The notes: generated by a model not told the origin, from the letters alone. 64,000 nucleotides of DNA from Thalassospira lucentensis (GCF_032921865.1 NZ_CP136684.1:3383001-3447000), one strand, 5' to 3'. Shown: positions 51,544 to 59,620, counted from the stretch's first letter. Program-made: numbers and translations.

Positions 51544-52584
51544 CTGGGCTGCTTCCGTTTCGTTATCCGCGTTTATCGGATGGCTGATTTTGCCGGGAAA
51601 GAAGCGTGTTGCCCCAACGGGGGCTGAAATGAAATCATCGTCGGCAATGCCGGCATCCCTGCGCGCCGATGCCAGCCGCAATGGCGGTTCGTCAACCGGC
51701 TCGGCGGTCAGGACGAACGTGCCCCAATGAATGGCAAGCGCCTGTTTGACGCCCATCACCTGCATGATCTGAACGGCTTCTTCGGGGTTGGTGTGGGCAT
51801 GACGCATGAAATCGCTGGGTTCATAGGCCCCGATCGGGATCAGGCCAAAATCGATCCCGCCATATTGTTCGCCCATTTCGGCAAAAAGCCGTTCGTTCCA
51901 GCCTGTATCACCGACGAAATAGAAACGATAGCCGTCGGCGAATTCAAGGATGTATCCACCCCACAGCATTTCCTTGCGGTCCTTGGTGGTGCGTGCTGAC
52001 CAGTGATTGCTGGGCACATGGGTGATTTTCAAATCCCCGTGCGAAAGGCTTTGATCCCAGTCGAGTTCGTCATAGCGATCCGGGCGGATCCCGGCGGTTT
52101 CAAGCAGCACACCGTTTTTCAGCGGCAGGATATATCGCGGCGCATTTCCAATCTTTCGTAGGCTGGCGATGTCGAAATGGTCGTAATGATTATGCGATAG
52201 CAACACCAGATCAAGCTTGGGCAGTTCATCAATCTGCAATCCTGGCTGGCTGTAGCGTGCGGGGCCAAGATGGCGGAACGGCGATGCCCGTTTGGCAAAG
52301 ACCGGATCGGTCAGGATATTGAGCCCGCCATATTGCACCAGTACCGTCGCATGGCCGATCCAGGTAACTTGCAGGCGTGCCGGGTCCGGATTGTGGATGG
52401 CATCCAGATTTGGCGCCTCGGTCGGGATTTTGCCGCGCTGATGTTTGGCTTTCGGCCAGTTTTCAGCCCCGAAATAACGCCGTTTCATAAAACGCCAGAA
52501 TGACCGTTTGACCAGATCGGGCAGGGGATAGCGGTTTTCAAATCCGGAATCGGTGTGATGTGGCGGTCGGTTATCATTCGTCAC
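51541..52584 (-). CDS. MBL-fold hydrolase, NAPE-PLD/UlaG-like
   Basis: The 347-residue protein has VTWIGHATVLVQYGGLNILTDPV-type entry strands, the metal motif LLSHNHYDHFD, and later VPSNHWSART and GDTGWNERLF. GAYEPSDFMRHAHTNPEEAV and IHWGTFVLTAEPVDEP follow. This is the layout of N-acyl-phosphatidylethanolamine phospholipase D-like MBL proteins. In bacteria the substrate is often unknown; a phospholipid phosphodiester is plausible. The N-terminal 60 residues are basic with no signal peptide. Confidence 0.85.
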   Translation of the reverse strand: MTNDNRPPHHTDSGFENRYPLPDLVKRSFWRFMKRRYFGAENWPKAKHQRGKIPTEAPNLDAIHNPDPARLQVTWIGHATVLVQYGGLNILTDPVFAKRASPFRHLGPARYSQPGLQIDELPKLDLVLLSHNHYDHFDIASLRKIGNAPRYILPLKNGVLLETAGIRPDRYDELDWDQSLSHGDLKITHVPSNHWSARTTKDRKEMLWGGYILEFADGYRFYFVGDTGWNERLFAEMGEQYGGIDFGLIPIGAYEPSDFMRHAHTNPEEAVQIMQVMGVKQALAIHWGTFVLTAEPVDEPPLRLASARRDAGIADDDFISAPVGATRFFPGKISHPINADNETEAAQ

Positions 52585-52679
52585 GTGGTCAAATCCCCTG
52601 ATCGGCTGATTGTTGTTTTGATCCTATCAATGTGTCGCGGATCGGGAATTGTGCAAGTGGGATCACTGTCCGGATTGGG

Positions 52680-52717
52680 ACAAAGAAAAGGCCGGAACCG
52701 GGGCGGGTTCCGGCCTT
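52680..52717 (-). terminator. Rho-independent terminator of the thiZXY operon
   Basis: AAGGCCGGAACC (52688-52699) pairs perfectly with GGTTCCGGCCTT (52706-52717). On the reverse strand it continues TTCTTTG, just after the thiY stop. Confidence 0.85.
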
Positions 52718-52793
52718 CATGACGACACCTGCTTCTGACCGGCAAAACATCACCGGAGAAATCAGGTGCCGCGGGGGGGAAGGTTCGGGCAGA

Positions 52794-53747
52794 TTATTCG
52801 ATCACGGTCACGTAGCTATCAAGTGCCGGAACGGTTTCGATAATGCCCTGATCCTTGAGATAGGTGGCAAAGCGTGCATAGCGGGTCCGGTCAATCGCGG
52901 CTGGACGCAGCGCAAAGCGCGGCAGCGTATCGGCCCATGCCTTAATGTTGAGTTCGTCATCAAGGTTTGGGTATGCGGCAATAAACGCCTGCCAGCTATC
53001 ATCGGGATGGTTCACCAGATACTGCACGCCTTCTTCAAGGGCGGCCAGCATGCGCGCAAAGCGCGGATCATCGGTTTTGTCGTTGCGCACTGTCAGGATC
53101 AGTTCGTCATAGGGCGGAACGCCTTCTTCCTCGACATAGAAAGCCTTGCCCGGCTTGCCTTCGATTTCCATCTGGTTAAGTTCGAAATTGCGATAGCCGC
53201 CAATGATGGCATCGACCTGCCCGGAATAAAGCGATGGCGAGAGCGAGAAGTTGACATTCACCAGCTCGACATCATCAATCGAAACCCCGTATTTGCCCAG
53301 CATCGTGCCAAGCAGGGCATCTTCAAACCCGGCCAGCGAATAGCCGATTTTCTTGCCTTTCAGATCGGCGATTTCCTTGATCGGCCCGTCTTTGAGCACA
53401 ATCAGGCTGTTGAGAGGGGTTGCGACCAATGTGCCGATCCGGGTCAATGGCAGGCCTTCGGCGGCCTGCACGTGAAGCTGTGGCTGATAATTGACAGCAA
53501 CATCGCCCTGACCGGCGGCAACAAGACGCGGCGGGGCGGATGGATCGGCCGGTTCAATCAGCTCGACATCCAGATCATGCTTGGCAAAAAAGCCCTTTTC
53601 CTTGGCGACGATCAGCGGTGCGTGATCGGGATTGACGAACCAGTCGAGAAGAATGGTGAGCTTGTCGGTGGCAAAGGCCGGGCTGGTCATTCCCATCGCA
53701 ACCGCGCCAATCGTGGCCGCGGTGATCATGGATTTCAGGCGTGACAT
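52794..53747 (-). CDS. thiY: Thiamine-precursor (pyrimidine) ABC transporter, substrate-binding protein
   Basis: ThiY binds an HMP precursor such as formylaminopyrimidine in the periplasm. The 317-residue protein has a signal peptide (ATIGAVAMGMTSPAFA), then the NMT1/THI5 signatures ILLDWFVNPDHAPLIVAKEKG, LVAAGQGDVAVNYQPQL and KIGYSLAGFEDALLGTML. The reading frame extends upstream into thiX, but AGGAGG 5 nt before ATG 53747 and the signal peptide fix the start. It is the last gene of the riboswitch-controlled thiZXY operon. Confidence 0.93.
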   Translation of the reverse strand: MSRLKSMITAATIGAVAMGMTSPAFATDKLTILLDWFVNPDHAPLIVAKEKGFFAKHDLDVELIEPADPSAPPRLVAAGQGDVAVNYQPQLHVQAAEGLPLTRIGTLVATPLNSLIVLKDGPIKEIADLKGKKIGYSLAGFEDALLGTMLGKYGVSIDDVELVNVNFSLSPSLYSGQVDAIIGGYRNFELNQMEIEGKPGKAFYVEEEGVPPYDELILTVRNDKTDDPRFARMLAALEEGVQYLVNHPDDSWQAFIAAYPNLDDELNIKAWADTLPRFALRPAAIDRTRYARFATYLKDQGIIETVPALDSYVTVIE

Positions 53748-53818
53748 GGGTGAACCTCCTATCGGATATCGGATATATTTGTGATGTTCTGCCCCGCGGT
53801 TTTCGCGGGGAATTCGGT

Positions 53819-54616
53819 TTATTTTGCCGGTTTCAGGCTGTCGGGTTGCCAGGGCAAAGCCGCACGTAACGCCCGGTCGACAAGGAAATATTGCGTGATT
53901 GAAAAGGCACACAGGATCAGAAGGCAGGCAAAGACCATATCGATCTGAACCCGTGCATTGGCATGGAGCATCAGATAGCCAAGCCCGTGACTTGACCCGA
54001 CCCATTCGCCGATCACAGCCCCGATGGGGGCAACCGCGGTCGCGACCCGAAAACCCGAGGCAAATGAAGGCAATGCGGCGGGCAGGCGCACATGGGTCAG
54101 CAACCGCCAGCGGCTGGCACCCATGGTGCGGGCAAGGTCAAGGAAGCCCGGTTCGGTGCGCGATAACCCGTCAAAAAACGCGACCGTGACAGGGAAGAAA
54201 ATGATCAGGGCCGCCATGGCGATTTTTGAGCCCAGGCCAAAGCCCAGCCATAATACCAGAAGGGGGGCCAGCGCAAAAAACGGGATCGCCTGCGACACCA
54301 GCAGGATCGGCATCAGCCAGAACCGCACGGGGGCAAAAAGCGCCATCGGAAGGGCCGCCAAGGCGCCCAATGCCGCCCCGGCAAAAAGCCCGATCACGGT
54401 TTCGGCAATCGTGTATCTGGCATGATCAAGCAACACGTCATGACGCTTGATCAGGGTCAGCCAGACTTCATAGGGGGCGGGCAGCATATATTTCGGCGCG
54501 CCGGTCACTGTCACGACAATCTGCCATGTCGCGATCAGGGCGGCGATGATGATGACGGGCCGGGCGAGTTTCAGCAGACGCCGTTCGGTAAGAGGGGTGC
54601 GAGACGTGTTTGTCAT
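53819..54616 (-). CDS. thiX: Thiamine-precursor ABC transporter permease
   Basis: The 265-residue inner-membrane protein has about six helices and a BPD_transp_1 domain, with the EAA-type loop GASRWRLLTHVRLPAALPSFASG. It matches ThiX/SsuC-like permeases. It overlaps thiZ by 4 bp (ATGA) and precedes thiY by 71 bp, so the order ThiZ-ThiX-ThiY is that of the characterised transporter for the HMP precursor. Confidence 0.92.
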   Translation of the reverse strand: MTNTSRTPLTERRLLKLARPVIIIAALIATWQIVVTVTGAPKYMLPAPYEVWLTLIKRHDVLLDHARYTIAETVIGLFAGAALGALAALPMALFAPVRFWLMPILLVSQAIPFFALAPLLVLWLGFGLGSKIAMAALIIFFPVTVAFFDGLSRTEPGFLDLARTMGASRWRLLTHVRLPAALPSFASGFRVATAVAPIGAVIGEWVGSSHGLGYLMLHANARVQIDMVFACLLILCAFSITQYFLVDRALRAALPWQPDSLKPAK

Positions 54617-55437
54617 GCCGTTCCCTCCGCCCGGTTGAGTTCCTCGGCAGTGGCGCCAAGCTGCCGGAGGAGTTCTGCCTGATGGCGGAGTATCTCCGGA
54701 TCGGTGACATCACGCGGGATGCTACCCGCCGGAAGCATGGCGTCGCTCAGGACCGCAGGGGTGCCGCGCAGGACATGAACGCGATCACCAATCCGAAGCG
54801 CTTCGAGCGGATCATGGGTGACCAGCAAAACCGTTTTGCCGCGCAATACCCGTGCGGCGAGGTCCTGAAGGCGCATGCGGTTAAGCGGATCAAGGGCCGA
54901 AAACGGTTCATCCATCAGGACAACCGGGCGGTCTTCCATCAGGGTGCGGGCAAGGGCAGCGCGTTGCTTCATGCCGCCGGAAAGTTCGGCCGGGCGCAGG
55001 TGGGCGGCGTCTGATAGCCCGACCTTGGCAATCAGCGCATCGGCACGCGCAAGGTCGGGGCGTTCATTGCGAAGCACCGCCCCCAGAACGACATTTTCCC
55101 GCACACTGCGCCACGGCAGAAGCAAATCCTGCTGCGCCATATAGGCAACCCGGCCCAAAAGCGGCCTGCCATCCGAGCAGGCAATATCTCCGCCCGCCTC
55201 GCCATCGACCAGCCCGGCGAGATAGCGCAACAATGTGCTTTTGCCGACACCGGACGGGCCCAGCAGACAGGTGATGCTGCTGGCGGGCAGGGTCAGATCA
55301 AGATCATGGAAAATATCGTCGCCGTTAAAGGCCACGCGACCACCGCGCAGATGAATATCAAACGGCGTCGTATTGCCCGGCATGACGGGGGGATTTGGGG
55401 ATGTTGCCGGTTTCGGCACTGGTTCTGTCTTGCGCAT
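54613..55437 (-). CDS. thiZ: Thiamine-precursor ABC transporter ATP-binding protein
   Basis: The 274-residue ATPase has Walker A GPSGVGKSTLLRYLAG, Q-loop AYMAQQDLLLPW, ABC signature LSGGMKQRAALARTL, Walker B RPVVLMDEPFSALDP and H-loop VLLVTHD. It powers ThiX. The ATG at 55437 is placed directly after the TPP riboswitch, whose 3' end carries the AGGAAGGA ribosome site. A run of about 40 extra residues precedes the first strand. Confidence 0.94.
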   Translation of the reverse strand: MRKTEPVPKPATSPNPPVMPGNTTPFDIHLRGGRVAFNGDDIFHDLDLTLPASSITCLLGPSGVGKSTLLRYLAGLVDGEAGGDIACSDGRPLLGRVAYMAQQDLLLPWRSVRENVVLGAVLRNERPDLARADALIAKVGLSDAAHLRPAELSGGMKQRAALARTLMEDRPVVLMDEPFSALDPLNRMRLQDLAARVLRGKTVLLVTHDPLEALRIGDRVHVLRGTPAVLSDAMLPAGSIPRDVTDPEILRHQAELLRQLGATAEELNRAEGTA

Positions 55438-55440
55438 GCG

Positions 55441-55537
55441 ATCCTTCCTACGCCGGTCTTAACCGGTTCAGGTTCAAAGGGTCGTCCGGCAACACCGAAC
55501 CTCTCAGCCGATTCACGATCGGCCCCCCTGGAGATGA
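55441..55537 (-). promoter_or_regulatory. TPP riboswitch controlling thiZXY
   Basis: Read on the reverse strand, the conserved TPP-aptamer elements appear in order. They are a GGGG-bearing 5' arm with stem CCGAT/ATCGG, CTGAGAGG, then GACCCTTTGAACCTGA, and ACCGG-TTAAG-ACCGGCGTAGGAAGGAT. The last segment contains the ribosome-binding purines 4-5 nt before the thiZ ATG. TPP binding therefore most likely blocks translation initiation. A short extra stem (GTTCGG/CCGGAC) lies between the two conserved blocks. Confidence 0.93.
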
Positions 55538-55582
55538 CGGGACTATGCGCAGATCATGGCGGGACGTCAAGCATTGGAAAAA

Positions 55583-55615
55583 GTTCTTGATTTGTTCTTT
55601 CGTTTGTGGCATAAA
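55583..55615 (+). promoter_or_regulatory. Candidate SOS box overlapping a promoter
   Basis: GTTC-N7-GTTC at 55583-55597 is an exact match to the alphaproteobacterial LexA box. It overlaps a TTGATT -35 hexamer (55587-55592), which has CATAAA 17 bp downstream (55610-55615). About one such match is expected by chance per strand in 64 kb, so function rests on the placement. Confidence 0.4.
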
Positions 55616-55621
55616 GATAAA

Positions 55622-55683
55622 GTCAACGGGAGAAATGCACCCGGACCAAAATCCGCAAAGCCATACAGGCTCTGCGGGTTTTT
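55622..55683 (+). ncRNA. Candidate SOS-controlled small RNA
   Basis: From a predicted start near 55622 the sequence runs about 60 nt into a 13-bp hairpin with one mismatch (arms 55650-55662 and 55668-55680), followed by four T residues. An ATG at 55634 has GGGAG only 2 nt in front, and its frame runs straight through the hairpin, so a coding role is less likely. No known RNA family is recognised. Confidence 0.35.
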
Positions 55684-55830
55684 GCGTTTGGGGCCGGATC
55701 AAAGAGGGGATTAGGATGCAGCGGCAAGGATTGAGGCAGGGCGGCGGGGTGGTCCGCAGGATATGGGTCGGGGGATGGCGGAGCCATTACGGCGGCGTTT
55801 CGCGTCGGTTCTAACAGGTTTCGAACACGC

Positions 55831-56828
55831 TTGTTTGTCATGACAGGAGAGGTGCGTCTTGTCGGGGAAGGGACCCCGAATTTGCCGAAAGCGGCAGCAA
55901 TGGCAGCAGAGGCGGCATCGGATTGTGGCCCGTCGGCGGTGGACAGGTTGGGGCAGTGCGCCCGAAAACCGTCTGCTGGTGAAAATGGCAGCAGCCCGAG
56001 GTGTGTCTGGACGCCGGGGTGGCAGGCTGCCGCCGTGGCCGGAAGATGATCGAAGTGGGCAGCGAGCCCCTGGACCGTCTGCTGGCGAACGCCCGAGATG
56101 CGTCTAGGCGGCAGAGAGCCCGATGATTGTCCGTCGGCGACGGTTGCAGGAGGCCCGAGTTTTGTTCCGGCATCGGTGGTCGGTGGTCATGGCATCGTCG
56201 AAAGAGCCCGAAGTGGGCAGCGAGCCTTTGGACCGTCTGTGGACCATCGGTTGGCGGGGCTGGCGGCGGCCCGAGGTGTGTCTGGACGCCGGGGTGACAG
56301 GTTGCCGCCGTGGCCGGAGCGGGCCACGAGCCGGTGGGTGTTCCGTGGGGTGTGAGTTGGCGAGGTTGCTGGAGGCCCGAGATTTGCCCGGGCTTCGGTG
56401 GTCATGCCATTGGCGCAGGTAGTCGGAGCGGGCAGCGAGGCTGAGGGCGTTTGCGGATCGTCTGCTGGCGAGGATGGCGGGGGCTTCAGGTTTGTCCGGG
56501 CTTCGTGATCGTGGGGTTGCCGAAAGGGGCCGGAGTGGGCAGCGAGGCTTTGGGGTGTCTGGTGGCTGGTGGAAGCGCGCGGTTTGTCCAGCGTTGCCAG
56601 AAGTCCCGCATCACCGGAAGCTGCCGTGGAGGATTTGCCGGAAGAGGCACCGGAAGAGACAGCAGTGCCAGCATCGGGCCATGTCCCGTCGATGGTGGAC
56701 AGGTGAGGGCCGTGACCCGAAGGTTGTCTGCTGGAGGGGCATGCGAAAGCCCGGGATTTGTTCGGGCTTTCTGGTTGCGGGAGGCTCGGTTTGCGGTTGC
56801 ATCCGTCCGGATTTCGTTTGGAGCGGCA
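55831..56828. repeat. Mosaic of degenerate GC-rich repeats, no gene seen
   Basis: About 1 kb without a credible gene is built of diverged repeats. A 50-bp unit at 55994-56043 recurs at 56269-56318 with 48 of 50 bases identical. CGRAGYGGGCAGCGAG occurs at 56051, 56209, 56424 and 56531. A 40-bp unit at 55915-55954 recurs in diverged form at 56671-56710. A hairpin-like GCCCGRGATTTGTYCGGGC element occurs near 56153, 56375, 56485 and 56749. Several open frames cross it but overlap one another and match nothing. Confidence 0.6.
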
Positions 56829-58226
56829 TCACCAGACCGGATCGGTCGTTCGAAGTTTGCCTGCCGGGTGATCCCAGCCATGTGCGACGCCATCAATTGT
56901 GGCCGGGAAACGAACACGCCGGGCCTTGCCCCAGCTTGTGGTTTCGATATGCGGGGCGATGTCGTTTTCGGTTTCGGGGGCGATGGTTTGGGTTCGGGTC
57001 GGTTGTGCGGTCTGGCAGAGCAGATGGGCGGTGCGGGCCAATGAGTGGCGGGCGGTGGTGATCTGGCCGGTCTGGCTGCGGAGCAACAGGGCCTGGATCG
57101 TGCTTGCCGCCATCAGATAGCCGGTGGCGTGGTCAAGCGCCTGAACGGGAAGAGGCGTTGGTTTTGGCGCATCGGCATGTTTCATGCCGAAATCGGCGAT
57201 GCCGCAGCTCATTTGTACCAAGCTGTCAAAGCCGCGCCGCTTGGCCCACGGGCCGGTCCAGCCATAGGCGCAGAGTGTCACATCTATCAGACCGGGATTG
57301 ATGCGGCGAAGTTCGTCCGCGCCATAGCCAAGACCGGGCAGGGCATCGGGGCGGTAGCCATGCAGCAGGATATCAGCACCTGCCAGAAGGCTTTCAAATG
57401 TTTGGCGATCCTCGGCGGATTTAAGGTCAAGCCCGGCACAGCGTTTGCCAAGGGTGATTTCGGGGATTACCGCCCCCTCGTCCCAGTGGGGCGGGTCGAT
57501 GCGCAGGACATCCGCGCCATAGGCCGCGAGAAATCGCCCTGCGACCGGACCGGCCAGAACGCGGGTCAGGTCAAGCACGCGGATCCCGGCCAAGGGGCGG
57601 TCGGGCCGGATAACGTGGCGGGATTTTGCGATGACGCCGTGATGCTGCCAGCCGATCAGCGGTTCCGCCGCAATCGCCGCCCCCTGCGGGTGGGATTGCC
57701 AGTCATCGAGGCTTCGCATGGTGGCAGCACAGCCACCCGCATCAATCACGGCGGCTTCGAGGTCATCGGATTTCCATCTGGCAACAATCGGGGCGAGGGC
57801 TTCGCGGTCCGGGTAATCGCCCAGAACCGACAGGGCGGCGGCACGGTGATGCGGGGCGTTGGTGTGCAGCCGTATCCAGCCATCAGCGGTTTGATAGTCA
57901 CCGGCAATCGCATCCCAGACCGGCGGCAATTCCCAGCCAATCGGGCGGATCGTCATATCAAACCATTTCGATGCCAGCCGTTGATCAATGGTGACCGCCG
58001 CCAGATCGCCGGTAGCCAAACCGCGATAGCGGGAGATCATGGCGGCTGCGATGCCCATCGAGGCCGTTGCAAGATCGGTGACGGCAAAGAAGGATGGCAG
58101 GGCGTCCGTTCCGGTGATTTTGATATCGGGCAGGGCGTTTGTGCCGGTCGGAAGATCAGGGGCGGCGTTAAGGGCATCGGTAATCGGGGCGATGAACGGA
58201 TTGGTCTTGTCGGTCATGGCGGTCAT
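56829..58226 (-). CDS. CaiB/BaiF family CoA-transferase with permuted domain order
   Basis: Class III CoA-transferases move CoA between carboxylic acids. The 465-residue protein carries the usual N-terminal domain in its second half: LAGIRVLDLTRVLAGPVAG at about 215, DVLRIDPPHWDEGA, LGYGADELRRINPGLIDV, and the catalytic-Asp helix LDHATGYLMA near 380. The first half holds what normally comes later, namely a DLATASMGIAAAM helix near residue 50 and GWIRLHTNAPHHRAAAL near 115. The order is thus rearranged. GGAG lies 8 nt before the ATG. It diverges from the HTH-citrate synthase gene. The substrate is unknown. Confidence 0.8.
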   Translation of the reverse strand: MTAMTDKTNPFIAPITDALNAAPDLPTGTNALPDIKITGTDALPSFFAVTDLATASMGIAAAMISRYRGLATGDLAAVTIDQRLASKWFDMTIRPIGWELPPVWDAIAGDYQTADGWIRLHTNAPHHRAAALSVLGDYPDREALAPIVARWKSDDLEAAVIDAGGCAATMRSLDDWQSHPQGAAIAAEPLIGWQHHGVIAKSRHVIRPDRPLAGIRVLDLTRVLAGPVAGRFLAAYGADVLRIDPPHWDEGAVIPEITLGKRCAGLDLKSAEDRQTFESLLAGADILLHGYRPDALPGLGYGADELRRINPGLIDVTLCAYGWTGPWAKRRGFDSLVQMSCGIADFGMKHADAPKPTPLPVQALDHATGYLMAASTIQALLLRSQTGQITTARHSLARTAHLLCQTAQPTRTQTIAPETENDIAPHIETTSWGKARRVRFPATIDGVAHGWDHPAGKLRTTDPVW

Positions 58227-58309
58227 GTTGGTGGCTCCTTTTTCCGCATTGGTGGCGCGGGGCCGGGGATTGATCGGTCAAGCATCACGCGGGGCTGGAC
58301 AAATCGTCA

Positions 58310-58323
58310 ATCTTGATCAAGAT
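58310..58323. promoter_or_regulatory. Perfect palindrome between the CoA-transferase and HTH-citrate synthase genes
   Basis: ATCTTGATCAAGAT is a perfect 14-bp inverted repeat, 28 bp before the citrate-synthase-like start codon and 84 bp from the CoA-transferase start. Its position between divergent genes, one with an HTH domain, suggests an autoregulatory operator. Confidence 0.5.
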
Positions 58324-58351
58324 AATCAATATGAAAAATCTGGATGATCCG

Positions 58352-59476
58352 ATGAATGAAACGGCGTTTTTCACGCTGTCGGCACAGGAAGTCTGTGCGG
58401 CGACCGGCATATCGCGCGATACGCTTTATGCCTATGTCAGCCGCGGGATCGTGCGCGCCATTGCCCATCCCGGCGATGCACGCAAAAGCCTTTATGACCA
58501 TCGCGATGTGCGCAAAATCATCGATGGCAAAAAACGCGGCCGGTCGCGGCAATCGGTGGCGGCATCGACGATTGACTGGGGCGAACCGATACTGGTGTCG
58601 AAAATCACCCGCATTGCCGATGGCCGGTTTTTCTATCGCGGCAGGGATGCGGTGGGGCTGTCTGATACCATGACGCTTGAAGATGCTGCACGACTTCTGG
58701 CGGGATTGCGGGTCGATCAGGATCGGTGTTGCGCGCCGGATTTCATCCCGGCCAATCACGCCACCCCGTTTGACCGGATGATTGCGATGATGGCGGGCGA
58801 GGTGACAAACCACCCCGCCGGGGATGGCCGCCCGGTGGCGGCGAAGCTGATGCGGCTTGCGGCATTGGCAGCCGCTGGTATGCGCGATGACGGTGAAAGT
58901 CCGATCCATGTGATGCTGGCGCGGGCCTGGTCAAAGCGACCGGAGGCCGTGGATTTGCTGCGCCGTGCGCTGGTGCTGTGTGCCGATCATGAATTGAACG
59001 CGTCGGCCTATGCGGTGCGGGTGGCGGCATCGGCAGGCGCGAGTGTCCCGGCGTCGTTGCTGGCGGGGTTGGCGACTTTATCGGGCAGTCGGCATGGCGG
59101 GTTAACGCCGCGCTGCCGGGCATGGATGGACCGGGTGGAAAAGCGCAATATTGATCCGGTGCAGGACGGCGTGCCGCCCGGTTTCGGCCATCCGCTTTAT
59201 CCCGATGGTGATCCGCGGACACGTGCAATCATGCAATCCTGCGGGCAGGTTGGCGATGCGTTCTGGGCGCGGATTGCGGATCGGGTGACGGATGAAACCG
59301 GACAATATCCCAGCCTTGATTTCGGGCTGGCGTTGCTGGAACGCGAACTTGATCTGCCGAAAGGTGCCGGGCTTGGCATTTTTGCCGTCGGGCGCATGGC
59401 AGGCTGGATCGCGCATCTGTTCGAGCAGCGCCAAAGCGGGAAGATCATTCGGCCGCGGGCGGCTGTGGCCGGGTAA
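58352..59476 (+). CDS. Citrate-synthase-family protein with N-terminal MerR-like HTH
   Basis: The 374-residue protein joins a DNA-binding-type helix-turn-helix to a citrate-synthase fold. The HTH region is LSAQEVCAATGISRDTLYAYV with RKSLYDHRDVRKII, residues about 9-55. All three catalytic residues of citrate synthase are visible: His in ADHELNASAYAVR, His in FGHPLYPDGDPR and Asp in SLDFGLALLE. GIFAVGRMAGWIAHLFEQ follows. It is shorter than housekeeping citrate synthase. The start is uncertain: ATG 58352 or 58331. Condensation of an acyl-CoA with a keto acid is likely, with the divergent CoA-transferase as a metabolic partner. Confidence 0.83.
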   Translation: MNETAFFTLSAQEVCAATGISRDTLYAYVSRGIVRAIAHPGDARKSLYDHRDVRKIIDGKKRGRSRQSVAASTIDWGEPILVSKITRIADGRFFYRGRDAVGLSDTMTLEDAARLLAGLRVDQDRCCAPDFIPANHATPFDRMIAMMAGEVTNHPAGDGRPVAAKLMRLAALAAAGMRDDGESPIHVMLARAWSKRPEAVDLLRRALVLCADHELNASAYAVRVAASAGASVPASLLAGLATLSGSRHGGLTPRCRAWMDRVEKRNIDPVQDGVPPGFGHPLYPDGDPRTRAIMQSCGQVGDAFWARIADRVTDETGQYPSLDFGLALLERELDLPKGAGLGIFAVGRMAGWIAHLFEQRQSGKIIRPRAAVAG

Positions 59477-59516
59477 GGGTGCGGAATTCTGCCCTGGTGT
59501 GGAGCGTGCGGTGAGA

Positions 59517-59541
59517 TGGACTCCCGCGTTCGCGGGAGTGA
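59517..59541. repeat. REP-like palindromic element
   Basis: ACTCCCGCG-TT-CGCGGGAGT forms a near-perfect hairpin at 59520-59539, with flanks TGG and GACG. It matches the widespread proteobacterial TGGAYTCCCGC...GCGGGARTGACG element. A 17-bp tail, GCGGGAGTGACGATTGA (59532-59548), repeats at 59553-59569 with a 21-bp period. Confidence 0.65.
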
Positions 59542-59594
59542 CGATTGAAGGGGCGGGAGTGACGATTGAGGGGGGATTGCCCGCAACAAATATT

Positions 59595-59620
59595 GTCATT
59601 TCCGCGCAGGTGGGAATCCA
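59595..59620. repeat. REP-like element, opposite orientation
   Basis: GTCATTTCCGCGCAGGTGGGAATCC is a diverged copy of the same repeat family in inverted orientation, about 55 bp after the first. The pair lies in the 310-bp gap after the citrate-synthase-like gene and could fold into a larger hairpin. Confidence 0.5.

Noticed and set aside
52632..53744. 370-codon + strand frame opposite thiY
   Set aside because: Fully antisense to a well-supported thiY with a signal peptide and a strong ribosome site.
55395..55814. 139-codon + strand frame across the TPP riboswitch and small RNA candidate
   Set aside because: It is antisense to the riboswitch in its first part and passes through a terminator hairpin; only a short internal ATG has purines in front, and too close.
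56451..57061. Two overlapping + strand frames of about 195 codons at the end of the repeat region
   Set aside because: They run into the antisense of the CoA-transferase gene, lack ribosome sites and consist largely of the repeat units.
57045..58316. Long open frame of 423 codons on the + strand opposite the CoA-transferase gene
   Set aside because: It is antisense to a gene with clear family motifs and is open only because of GC-rich codon bias; its translation resembles no protein.
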